Assembly (NCBI GenBank): GCA_008921705.1 | Contig: VFFE01007738.1 | Coordinates: forward strand, 2,101,732-2,165,731 | From: Burhinus oedicnemus | Lineage: Eukaryota; Chordata; Aves; Charadriiformes; Burhinidae | Direction: 5' to 3' | DNA length: 64,000 nt | In this document: positions 11,236-22,131 of the stretch, one piece after another | Position numbering within the stretch: the stretch's first letter is position 1 | Layout: the number at the start of each line of letters is the position of its first letter | The notes under the pieces: model-generated | Databases searched by the model: none | Told to the model about the DNA's origin: nothing | Seen by the model: the letters and a program-made list of their open reading frames with translations, nothing else | Made by a program: the position numbers and the translations under genes

Positions 11236-14200
11236 CTGACTTCTTGGCTGGTTATGCTTTTAACGGTGTACTGTGTCTTTTGCAGATATTTCCATTGTGC
11301 TAGTCTGATCCCTCATGATATGTGTTATTTATGGCTCATTTGGAGGAAGTGTAAAATATTAATTTGGATAGCCTCCTTGCTACGGTAAGGTTCTGATTAG
11401 CTTTTTAAAGGCTCGTGGTGCTTTAAACTGTTTTGCATATCATCTTTTTAAAACTGTGCTGTGCCAGGTGATTTATTCCAGCTGCCAGTGAGGGCTGGGA
11501 TTGCAGTATACATGGCAGCTCTTAAATGCTTCAGAAATCCTCGTTCAGTTTGTTCCACGACGTGCATGGGAGATAAGTAGCAGCTGTATCGCAGCCTGGC
11601 GAACAACTGGCAAGCAGCACGCTGGAGAAAAACCATTGCTAAATATAAGCTTAAGCAAAGTTATTGTATTTTTGTTCCTTTCAGCAGGAAGAATGGTGAC
11701 GGGTTTGCTGAGAGGATGTGTGTATTGATGTTAGTTTTTGTCAGGATCTTCACACACCAAAGCAGTAATTGGTGGCTGGGCCATCTGTGTGAGCAGGATG
11801 TCTGCGGCAGAGGGAAGCGGGTCAGGATTGCTTCTCTGAAAGTGCTCTTCCCTGGTGGAAGCAGGGTGTAGGCACGGCCACGGCAGTCCTGCTCCCCCTG
11901 GGCCAAGAAGAGCAAACGGGATGGGGCAGAGCAAAGCGGAAACAGGGGGAGAGCTCTGCCTGGCGCTGCCATTCTTTACCTCTCTTCCAAAAGTTTTTAC
12001 GAGTTGCAAGACTTTTCGGTTTGTGTTGGAAGAACACATCCCGCTCCATTCTTCTATGGTCTTGTTTGTGAGGATGGAGGAGCTGCTCTGGGAGAAAGTG
12101 ATGGAATGGGAGCAGTAATTGGCAATAATGATGTGTATCTGAGAAGACACAGAAACTAGCTACAATTCACATTTTATGCAAATGAACTAACCTTCTGTTT
12201 ATATTCATTTACACTCCTCGTTATTTTTCACAGTATTGCTGAAACAGGCGGAAGTTGCTACAAGAGTTCATGTCTGCTTTCCAAATACAACATAAGCTAT
12301 TCAAAGCAATTTTTGATTTTTCAGACAAATTGTGCTACTAGGCTGTATCCCATCATCCAGCAAAACAACACACTGTAACGACCAAAGCCAGGCTTCCTGC
12401 CGATCACATCAAGTGGAATGTGGGACTTCTCTTGAGCTGGTGTCAGTTCGCCGTGCTGGCTTGCCAGCTGAAAAAATATAGCAGATAGATGATATTTGGT
12501 CACTGCTAAATACCAGCCTGAGGGTTCACAGCAGCCAGGATCAAGGATTAATGAGTTCCCACACAGCGCTCAGCCTGCTTACCTGCCTGCGGCGTCAGCA
12601 GCACCGATGCGGTGATGGAGGTGGAATCCCCAAGAAATGTCAGTGGATTGCCAACAGCTTACAGGATATTTTAAATGAAGGATTTGGCGCAGTCTGTATG
12701 CTAGAAGTAAAGGGGAAAGCATTCCAGTGCGTAGTACTTGACTTAGCACGTTCTCATTTGGCTAATTGAAAGGTTATTCTTTTGGTTCATATTTAATTTA
12801 TCCAGTTGTTGCTTCGTTGTCGTGTGGCCATTTGTCTTGTGGCAGCTTACATGGGTCACTGTGCGGTGGTGTTTCTTCCTTCATCATTCCCTGTACTCAG
12901 ACAAGAAACCAAATAAAGGCGTATTATTTTTCTTTGTGTTTTATACTAAAAAATACAAATACTTTTTTCAGTCTTTTTTTTCCTGGCACTCTTAGGACTC
13001 TGATTCTTCGGTGGGGGCACCATCCTTTGAGGTAACTGCAGTGGCTCCCACTTGGTTGCTGGAGGGTTGCCGGAGCAGCAGCTAAGCTGCTGCGTTTTTC
13101 AGACTAATGTGTTAATTGATTTTAGGATAGGCTCTAATTTACATGGCTTACAGGTGACTCACACCCATGGCAGGAGCAGAGACACAGAGATGTTGGGAAG
13201 AGGAGTGACAACATAGAAGCATGGGCTGTGGGAGCAAAGCTGGGGGGGGTCTGTCCCCTCTCCCCATCCACCTGGAGCAGGAAGGGAGAGCCGGACCAAG
13301 TGAGGTGGCTCCATGGCTTAATCTAGAAGGCTTTGACTTAAAATGTTTTGTTAATTTTTTGTGTCCTTTCTGCTTCTTAGCAGAACCCAAATGTGAACAC
13401 TCATGCTGAATTTTTTGAAAGTTTGCTTATTTGTTCTCTGTGTGACCGTGGTGGGAGAAGGACAGCCACCTGGAGTAGCACCTATGCGTCCAGAGCCTGG
13501 TGGGTGTCCTGGGAGATTACAGCCTCATGAATACAAAAACATAACAAACAACATAACAAATGTTATCACAATGTTTCTGATAACAAAAGTATGTGTTGTC
13601 AACCATCATTAAGAAAAGCATGAAAATGGGGACAGAGCATAAGTTGCCAGCTGCCTGCAAAAGTTTTGACCTATGTTGCCAAGATTCACATTTTAACCTC
13701 TCTGCTTATCCTGGTGTCCTCTTCTGTGGAAGTGAGACTGCCTGCATCAACTGAAGAGGGCTGAGGTTACACCAAAAGCTCACCACCCTCCCACCGATAC
13801 AGTACTGTCTGTGGATGGAGAAGGTACCCTAGTGGGAGGGGATGAAACTTTTCCCATAACATCTTCTGGTTCTGCCTCTCCCTGGGCTGCAGACCAGGCA
13901 GGTGGTGAGATTTTGTCTCCTGCTGTGGGCACCAGCAGCCCCTCGCCATTGCCCTGCTGCATGCAGCCTCTTCCAACTTCTCTGCCGGGGGAAATGCGGT
14001 TTGGGACAACAGAGGAAGCTGGGGACATCATCACAGAGGAGATGACAGCAGTCAGGACGGTAAAACCCTGTGAAATGAGAGACGTGGGGTTTGCAGGTGT
14101 CCTGGGATGGGCAGCAGCCCTAACCCTGGTGTCTTGGTGGTATTGCAGCAGGACTGGAAGAGTGGCTCCGCTTAAAAGCACGTTGAGAAGCCCACAGCCC

Positions 14201-14719
14201 CAGGGGATACGAGAGAGAAGGGTGAAGCCTGGTTATCTCAGTGCTGAAACCTGCCGCTCTGGGAGGGCCACTAGCGTCGTCCCCTCTTCCTTTGGGAGAC
14301 CTGGCACGGCTCATGGTGATGTTCTCCGTTGCCCACGTTAAACTGTGCAGCTTTCTCTCAGCAACCAGGTCTGGAAGGCCAGTCTGCCAAAATTCCCTTT
14401 TCCACACATTTTGCGGCTGTACAAATTAGAATTTTGTCCTCCTAAGGCTACTCGTGAGTGAAAGTGTTAAAAATGTGGGGCTTTATGCTGCTCTTTTCAG
14501 TGTTGCATAAATTTTTTAAAGACTTCTTGTGGCTTTTTTTTTCATCTAAAATCTCTGAAGAAAGGTTGCTGGTGTTAGTCCTGCCTGCAGTTGCCAAAGG
14601 ACGTGGACGTCAAGAGGCGAGGAACGCCAGAGACCTGCCTGGCGGCTTCCACACCCCAACTGCAGAGACCGTGGGGTCTTCCAAGAAAAAATAGGTATTA
14701 TTATTAGGTTTTTTTCCTC

Positions 14720-14738
14720 GTCTTTCTCTCTCTCTCAC
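14720..14738. repeat. CT microsatellite
   Basis: A short TTTC/TC pyrimidine repeat. Confidence 0.75.
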
Positions 14739-15171
14739 TTTTTCTGCAAATAATACGTTAGGCACTGGGGTTTAATATGTGCTAGAAAGAAAGGTTGAGA
14801 TTAAGACGGCAACTGAAATTCTTCCTTTGAACTGACTTCTGTTAACCATCTCTGGGGATGTTCTCCAGCTTCAACCCTCTCCTGTTGTTTCTAAGGTGAC
14901 TGGCAGGTATACAGTTGGTGAGCAGAGTTTCTAAACATGACGAAAAAGCTGATCATCTTTTTAAGATTTTTTTAGCCCTTACGCAATGTAAAACTGAAAT
15001 GTTGCTTTATATGGTTGCATTTTTTTACTGATTATCAAGCATGCTTAGAGTCCACGCTACAATAAGCACATCTTTTGGTCTTAGCTTATATACCTGAAAA
15101 AATAAGTGACTACCACACCCTCGGAGGAAGTTTGTGCTTGCACACTCAGCCCTGTCAACCAGCTTTTTCTT

Positions 15172-15393
15172 TAGAATCATAGAATCACCTAGGTTGGAAG
15201 GGACCTTTAAGACCATGGAGTCCAACCGTTAACCTAACACTGCCAAACCACCACTAAACCATGTCCCTCAGCACCATGTCTACCTGGCTTTTAAATACCT
15301 CCAGGGATGGTGATTCCACCACTTCCCTGGGCAGCCTGTTCCAATGCTTGACAACCCTTTCCACAAAGAGATTTTTCCTAATATCCAATCTAA
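15172..15393 (-). mobile_element. CR1 LINE fragment, 3' end
   Basis: Read on the minus strand this is the terminal part of a CR1 element. The 3' ATTCTATGATTCT-type tail is at the low coordinate, followed inward by the GGTCCCTTCCAACC block and the 3' UTR. A short piece of the ORF2 end, which encodes the HWNRLP region seen in other copies here, is also present. The copy is 5' truncated in the ORF at about 15393. Its 3' UTR, with the tract complementary to CACTGCC..ACCACTAAACCATG, matches the copies at 24300, 41146 and 57580, so it belongs to the same subfamily. Confidence 0.93.
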
Positions 15394-18300
15394 GGATATT
15401 CTAAGGTTTAACAGGCAAAGTGGGGTCCAAAACATGTAAATTTTTTAATGCATGAGGCACCTGCTACCTTACTTAAATTCCTTGCTCAAAAATGAGGCAG
15501 ATGCTTGTCTGTATTCACTGCATCAGAAACCCCGTCATCTTTGACTTAGAGTGCCCTTATTTATGGCCAAACTCCCCGCCATGAGGTCTGACAGGGTTTC
15601 CGGGCACTGTGTGTCCTTCCCGTGCGAGTGGGCTGTGCTGCGCCTCGCAGACGGCTGGGTGGAAGAACGGGTTTATGCATCAGGTGGCAAGACTTCAGCA
15701 GGAATTGGCAGGATTTTTCAGAAAATTGNNNNNNNNNNNNNNNNNNNNTATATAATCTTTGCTGTGTTGTACTTCTGTCACAGCTAAATTATATACTGCA
15801 CACATATTGGAAATATTAGGTATGTGACTATTCTTTTACAATATTGGTTGGTTCTTAATATGACACAGCTGGATTAATTTCAACACAGTACTTTATTAAG
15901 TGCTCAGCTCAGGCTGGTTTCCTGGAAGAAAGGCACCTAGTGCAGATGTGGAGACTTAAATGAAGCTTGAACACACTATTTAATGAATTGCTCTATCATA
16001 TGTTGCATATTTTTATGGTCTAATAAACCCAAAGATCTGTGGACCAGGATGCTCTGGTGGTTTTATTGAGCTTTCTGAAAAACTTCCTCCTCTCCCCTGC
16101 CCCTCTTTTTTTCCTTAGTGTTTCACTGTCAGGCTTAGCTCACTTAACAGGGAATTGGGAAATTAATCAGTTTGCATCTCTCTGTGCACTTTTAGAGCCT
16201 GAAATGTATTAGGATGAAGTGTAACGCTGACAAAAGCCTCGAAGCTGGTGGTTTGACCTGTCCATCTTCCTCTGGGAGTGAAGGTGAGGGGAGGACGAGA
16301 ATGCAGTTCCTTGTGGACCTTCTGCAGACCAAGCTGATCTTGGTCTTGTACAGAAAAACCTTAATTAAAAAAAAAAATAAATCACAAATCTGTTTTCAAG
16401 CAATGTTTCTAGTTATGAGGAAGAGGAAGGACCCTCAAGCAGCTTGAACATGTGCTAGAGGAGAAAAATAACAACCACAAAAGCTGAAAATTCTTGGAAA
16501 CCACCACTTTCTAGTGCCTGGGACACATGTTCCTTCACCACCGTTATTCCTATTTAGGAGACGTGTTTTCCCTTGGCATTTGTTTGCACAATACCTGCTA
16601 AGATAGGGTCGGGATTACCTGTGTGCCTGTGCCTTGCTGTCTTCAGTAGTTTGCATTCCCTGGGTGGGAAGGAGGTAGGAATGTTTCTCTGAACCTGTTA
16701 GGGCTGTGCAGGGTTTTTCAGTGGAGCAAACTATTTTCTTCAGCTGGGGCATTAGTTTTTTAGTTGGAATCTAGAATCAGATGTCTTAAGAGAAGTTTTA
16801 TCCTCGGAGGAGGTCTGATTCAAAGTCTTCCATAAAAACAGTTTTTTCCAGGGGAAATACTAATTTTTCAACAAAGTTGGGGGAAAAAAAAAAAGGCACT
16901 GACTACACAGCACTCAAAATATTTTGATTTGGCAAATGCAACTAGATACATCATATCTTCGTTTTCCAGTGGAGCCAGCTGCCCTGATGTACCAAACCAA
17001 GGATTTCCTTGCAGTGAGGCCACAGCCCATTATGGGTGATGTAGAGCCACTGGGAAGTCTGGCCCGGAGAGAGCAGGATCCAGAGACATGAGACTGTACT
17101 CCTGGTGACTCGTGGTGGCACCATTTCAAAATCAACCCCTCTGGTCTTAAATTGGAATATTTTGTTTCTCACCACAAAGGAAAGCTGTTCACTGACAAGC
17201 ATGCCACTTTTCAGATGATTCTTTTGCCTCAGATCCATTCGTACAAATACTGCTGAAGAAATCAGACTTGCATACGCATGTTCTAAGGTCAGAATTTGTG
17301 CTGTAGCAATGCCTGCTCTGCTAACCAATTTTGTTTAGTTTTTCTGAATGTTGGTCAGCATGATGAACACTGACCTCTGTGTTAAGTAACAGAGTTCTTT
17401 TACAGTACACTTTGTGTAATGCCTATAATCATCATCTCACCCTACATTTGAAAGAACAATTTCTAGGAATATTGCCCAGCTCTCTGTGGTAATTTAAAGA
17501 GGGTTGAAAAATGTTGTCTGAACTTGAGACGATTCTAAGTTTGGGAATAGTCAGATATGAGATTTCTGTCTGGACCTGTTTCTAGACTTACAGTATTCAA
17601 CTATGCTTTTAAATGTGCAAAGCCTCCTTCCAAAGTAAACTGCGTACAAAAGGTTGTTTGTTGCACAAAAAAAATGAGATTAAAAAAAGGATGGAGAAGC
17701 CTTGTAGTACTGCAGGAAATCCCAAACGATGCGGTCGTGTTGCAGTGGTGTGTCTCATGGTGTCTGCTGGTATCAGTAACCAAGTCCACCTCAACTTCAG
17801 CAGGGTCAGACACTGTCCAGGCTGTTCGGTTCCCACTGACTATACTGTCAGTAAATATGAAGGTGATAAGAAAAGGAAAAGAAAAGAAACAGATAGATCC
17901 CATACTTTTGCTAAGAAGACGTGAAAATATTTGTGAATGTAGCTCCTTTGTTTAACTTCTTAGGCTCAACGCTCAAGCCTTGTCTGTCTATTTTGCATGA
18001 ATATATATAAATAATTGGAGAAGTATAAGCTTGCAACCTCATACATACCCAGAAAGCACATAAAGATCTCCGCACTGAAGCTGGAAGTTAAACTCAAAGA
18101 TTACTGTATCTGCAAACCCTGGAGTCACACCGCTCTGCCCCCCAGGACAGCGGGGGACTTGGAGCACGTGGAGCTGCAGGACCAGCGACCCCCAGCACTG
18201 AGACAGATGTGAAATGAGAAGTGGTGCTTTGGGGCTGGAAAAACAGTCTGTCGGGCCGGTTATCCAAGCAACTGCAGGCACACAGTCCCGGTAGTACACT

Positions 18301-18664
18301 GGACCCTGGAACAAAAGTAGCAGGGTGTGAAATTAAATGAAAAGTTATGCAAGCAGCATGGTTTTGCTCTGAGATAATTTGTACCAGTCTTACCTGACAA
18401 CCTACCCTGATAGAAACGTTCATGTTTTAGGTAAAAGATATGCAGTCGATCTAATCTGTTCTGACTTAAATAAAACACTGGCTATCATAATACATTGAAA
18501 ATGAGACATTATAAATACACAACAAACTGTTCAATACAGAGGTTAGTAGAAATAGCTGTAAAATGGGAAAGGAACAGGATAAAGAAGAGATGACAATGCT
18601 TCGTGCTGAAGGCACTATTGAGTTGAAGACTTGGCACTGGGAAAGCCACACAGACATTGTTTTT
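15394..18664. other. non-coding unique sequence with assembly gap
   Basis: No gene was recognised. The sequence contains a gap of 20 N at 15729-15748 and several A-runs. Frames up to about 130 codons at 17.5-18.0 kb overlap on opposite strands and look incidental. Confidence 0.55.
15729..15748. other. assembly gap (20 N)
   Basis: Twenty consecutive N. The true missing length may differ. The flank on the right starts with a TATATAA run, which could reflect collapse at an AT-rich simple repeat. Confidence 0.99.
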
Positions 18665-18770
18665 TGGAATCAGTGTTATTTAATACTTTCATTGATGATC
18701 TTGGCACAAGAAAAGGGGAAAGTGAAGTGATGAAATTTGGTGACAGTGATACTGCAAAATCAGAAGCTGT
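18665..18770 (+). mobile_element. old CR1 fragment, reverse-transcriptase core
   Basis: The translation VLFNTFIDDL followed by KFGDSDTAK parallels the reverse-transcriptase block that holds the catalytic F-x-D-D motif of CR1 (compare the copy at 24300-24400). The motif here reads F-G-D-S-D, so it is disrupted. Nucleotide similarity to the other CR1 copies is low and I could not trace flanking ORF or 3' UTR with confidence. It therefore appears much older than the other copies. Chance resemblance is possible but unlikely over about 30 residues. Confidence 0.5.
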
Positions 18771-19699
18771 TGTTGTTTTGGAGAGCATTACTGTAAATGT
18801 TATGCTAGTGAAGTGGAGGGTTTTGAAGACTGGAGCAACAGGTACAGGAAAATGCCCCAAACCAACCTGGCTGCCCACGGTAGGACAAAAATGTCACATC
18901 AGGATAGATGCATGGAAGGGTCCAGTGTGGAATGGTAATTACTTCTGTGAAGCAGAGCGCTAGCCTTGTGAAAGAAATTGCTTGCTTAGCTGAGCATAGT
19001 GCAAGGGGATCATGCACTATAAATTCATCAATGTCAATGTCCAGGAGGAAAAAGAGCTGTTGAACCGAATGGGCATTGTTGGCAAAAGAACAAATGGCTT
19101 TAAATTAGCTGTGATAAATTTCACCTGGAAATGGTGAGAAAGTGAAACACCTATTTATATCTTCTTATGGGTCAACTTGAACACTAAGCATGCAGAAAAG
19201 GCTTTTCTAGTGATCTCGGATATTTAAAAATAAACTGGGGCTCAGCTGTTCATGCAACATGTTGTATTCTTATTGCTTTTATGGTTAAAGTAGCTCCAAT
19301 AACTGCAGGAGTGGAGTCCAGAGTCCCCAGTTCAAGCCATATGTGCTCCACAAAAATTAATACTTATGTTAATTTTAGTGTTTGGGTTTGGTCACTACAT
19401 TTTATGTAAGTTGTGAAACATACTATGGCTGAAGTAAAACAAAACAAAAGGTATCTCTGAGGAGCTCATGTATGTTTTGGGTTGGGTTGCCCAAGGAGCT
19501 TTGGCAGTGGGGCAGTAGCAGCCTCAGCCACTGGGTTTAAATGCAAACCTTGTTGATGAGCCCCACGTCCCAAGCCTGCTGCCGGAGCATCAGAGAGCTT
19601 GACAGAGACCTCTGGGCAGTGAACATGGGGCCATGTTGGCTGTTCTTGGAAGTTCAGGAGAATATGCTGGGATTTTGTCTGTGTGGGGTAAACTGTCCT
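18771..19699. other. non-coding sequence, possibly decayed LINE
   Basis: This joins an old CR1 reverse-transcriptase fragment to a CR1 3' end and may hold further decayed LINE sequence that I cannot resolve by eye. No gene was recognised. Confidence 0.4.
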
Positions 19700-19804
19700 T
19701 GCCTGGACAAGGTCCCTGATTTAGCTGGACCTGCTTGAGAGCAGCAGGTTGGACCGTAAGACCTCCAAGGGTCCCTTCCAACCTAAATTATTCTGTGATT
19801 TTAA
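19700..19804 (+). mobile_element. CR1 LINE fragment, extreme 3' end
   Basis: The segment has the CR1 3' UTR pattern: CTGCTTGAG, then AGGTTGGACC, then GGGTCCCTTCCAACC and a short ATTCTGTGATT tail. Only about 100 bases are recognisable. The gap between this and the reverse-transcriptase remnant at 18665 fits one old, internally decayed copy or two separate ones. Confidence 0.75.
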
Positions 19805-21171
19805 ATATCAGATTTTTTTTTGCAAGTTGCAACTGTACTCTTTTCCTGTGCTGCTGTCTTTTCCCCCCCAAGTACAGATATACACTGGTTTGAACACAAG
19901 TATCTGTCTATGCCAAACAAGGTGTTGTACTAACATAGGTGTTGCAGTTTTAAAAAAAATCTTTCTGTTGTCCTAAAGATTTTTGTGTGTACAAGTGCCA
20001 TGTGCATGAGTTGTTCCAGGCGCTCTCTGAAGGTTCTTTGCAAATTCCAGCCTTAAGCTGCTCCTTTTCTTTCTCCGATCTGATCCAACTTGGCGACACC
20101 AGGGAGATGTTCCCTGGGAGCATCTTAGTTACTGGTTGAGCATTATTAGCAAAGACAGAGCAAAAAATAAAAGGTAATTTCAGTTGTGACTAGGAAGAAA
20201 TCTTTGCCGTTAATTGCTCTGATTACAGAGAATTATGGTCAGTAAGCACTTGTTTCTAAAGCCACAGGCTTGTACCTCAGGCCCCTGTGCGTCTACTAAT
20301 AGTACTTCTGGTTTGCTGATGCTGATTTTTAGTTGGTTGGTTGAAGATAACTCCCAAAGCCAGCCCAGTCAATGTTAAGTGATTTATCTCGAGTCCTCCA
20401 GAAACGATTTATGGAATGCCACACATTTTGCTTTTCAGTGCCACCTCCACAGCATCTCAGAATTGTATTTCATGACCCAAGGACACAAGTAGATACGTGG
20501 TAGAAATCAGATGCAGCTGTAATAAGATTAATAAGCTTTGCAGGAGTAAACTAGAATTGTGGCCATGATGCTTTTGCAGTTTTTTTACTACCTGGCAGGC
20601 AGTATCAAGCTGTGAAACTAAAGAGATGTACTCAGAGGCTACGTGTTATACACAGCTCACAAATAGAAAGACTGGGAAGTAAAGACATTGCTTACATGTT
20701 AACTAGGCAACCTGCAGTATATTTATGCATTTTAAACTATCCTTCAAAAATATGTTTCAATTTGGAGACTTTTTGTCACCATTTACCCCCACTCAGTGAT
20801 GGAAAATGTGTCAGTTGACCATGGCTAAACTACTGCGACTCTTGTAAAATTCAGCTAGTTTAGCAAAAGAGACTAAATTTCAGTTAGATTAGTTTTTCTT
20901 CAGTGTAGAAGTTGAAACCCTTTATCCTAAGCTGAAACAATTATGGTTAATACTGGCAGAGGGACAGGCACACAATAAAATACTGACTGCAGCATCGGTT
21001 TTCCACTGCTGTGCTCCCAGTGCCTTTGCTGCAGCCAAACCCTGAGGCATGAGACCCGCTGCGTTGCCTTGCAGGAGGGAGCCGTGCTCCATGCTCCGCC
21101 TGGCTGGGGCTGAGATGCTGGGCGGGTTTTGTTATCTGCTTCTGGCCAGGCTGACCATGTCTGATGGTGGG
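19805..21171. other. non-coding unique sequence
   Basis: No gene, repeat or RNA gene was recognised. Frames are short and unsupported. Confidence 0.55.
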
Positions 21172-21346
21172 ATCATAGAATCATAGAATGCTTGGTGTTG
21201 GAAGGGACCTTAAAGACCATCTAGTCCAACCCCCCTGCCATGGGCAGGGACACCTCCCACTAGACCAGGTTGTTCCAAGCCCCGTCCAGCCTGGCCTGAA
21301 CACCTCCAGGGATGGGGCAGCCACAGCTTCTCTGGGCAACCTGGGC
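21172..21346 (-). mobile_element. CR1 LINE fragment, minus half of head-to-head pair
   Basis: The minus-strand 3' tail (two ATTCTATG-type units) lies at 21172. It is followed inward by the CCTTCCAAC block and the 3' UTR with the GGGAGGTGTCCCTGCCC tract, then a short ORF2 end. It is 5' truncated at about 21346, exactly where a plus-strand CR1 of a different 3'-end type begins. It shares its 3' UTR type with the copies at 31392 and 34112. Confidence 0.93.
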
Positions 21347-22131
21347 CAGTTGAAGTTCAACAAGGGCAAGTGTAGGGTCCTACACCTCAGGAAGAATAAC
21401 CCCATGCACTGGTACAGGTTGGGGGTTGTACCTGCTGGAAAGTAGCTCTGCAGAGAGGGACCTGGGAGTCCTGGTGGACAGCAAGTTGACCACGAGCCAG
21501 CAACGTGCCCTTATGGCCAGGAAAGCCAATGGTATCCTGGGGTGCACTAAAAAAAGTGTGGCCAGCAGGTCAAGGGAGGTCATCCTCCCCCTCTGCTCTG
21601 CCCTGGTGAGGCCGCATCTGGAGTCCTGTGTCCAGTTCTGGGCTCCCCAGTTCAGGAAAGACTGGGAACTACTGGAGAGAGGCCAGCGGAGGACTACAAA
21701 GATGATCAGGGGGCTGGAGCACCTCTCTGAATGAGGAAAGGCTGAGACACCTGTGTCTGCTTAGCCTGGAGAGGCGAAGACTGAGAGGGGATCTCATCAA
21801 CGCTTATCAGTGTCTGAAGGGTGGGTGTCAAGAGGATGGGGCCAGACTCTTCTCAGCGGTGCCCAGCGACAGGACAAGGGGCAAAAGGCATAACCTGAAA
21901 CACGGGAAATTCCATCTCAATACGAGGAGAAACTTCTTTCCTTTGAGGGTGCCAGAGCACTGGAACAGGCTGCCTAGAGAGGCTGTGGAGTCTCGTTCTC
22001 TGGAGATGTTCAAAACCCGCCCGGACACCATCCTGTGCAGCCTGCTCTGGGTGACCCTGCTTCGGCAGGGGGTTGGACGAGATCATCTCCAGAGGTCCCT
22101 TCCAAATCCTGCCATTCTCTGATTCTGTGAT
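21347..22131 (+). mobile_element. CR1 LINE, 3' portion of ORF2 plus 3' UTR
   Basis: The plus-strand copy opens within ORF2 and runs through the region coding for the C-terminal part of the ORF2 protein. Frames recognisable at 21426-21734 and 21859-22122 include [10 protein letters not shown] and RTRGKRHNLKHG-like blocks. The 3' UTR carries a TGCTCTGGGTGACCCTGCTT tract and the tail ends in ATTCTCTGATTCTGTGA. A stop at 21732 and a change of frame between the two segments disable the ORF. The 3' UTR type matches the short copy at 37395. Confidence 0.95.

Larger units (their letters stand above)
10561..15171. other. non-coding unique sequence
   Basis: No gene or clear transposon was recognised. 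The segment includes an A-rich run at 11196-11235, a GC-richer block at 13.8-14.4 kb with overlapping frames on both strands, and a CT microsatellite at 14720-14738. Confidence 0.55.

Noticed and set aside
13403..13612. Small plus-strand frame starting with a signal-peptide-like MLNFLKVCLFVLCVTVV
   Set aside because: It has only 69 codons with a low-complexity end, no supporting transcript signals and no recognised family. Hydrophobic starts of this kind are common by chance.
13780..14341. Frames of 133-176 codons on both strands
   Set aside because: Both strands are open over the same GC-richer stretch and neither peptide shows a domain or splice-compatible ends.
15729..15748. Translated frames running across the gap
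   Set aside because: They contain unknown residues from N bases and have no support on either side.
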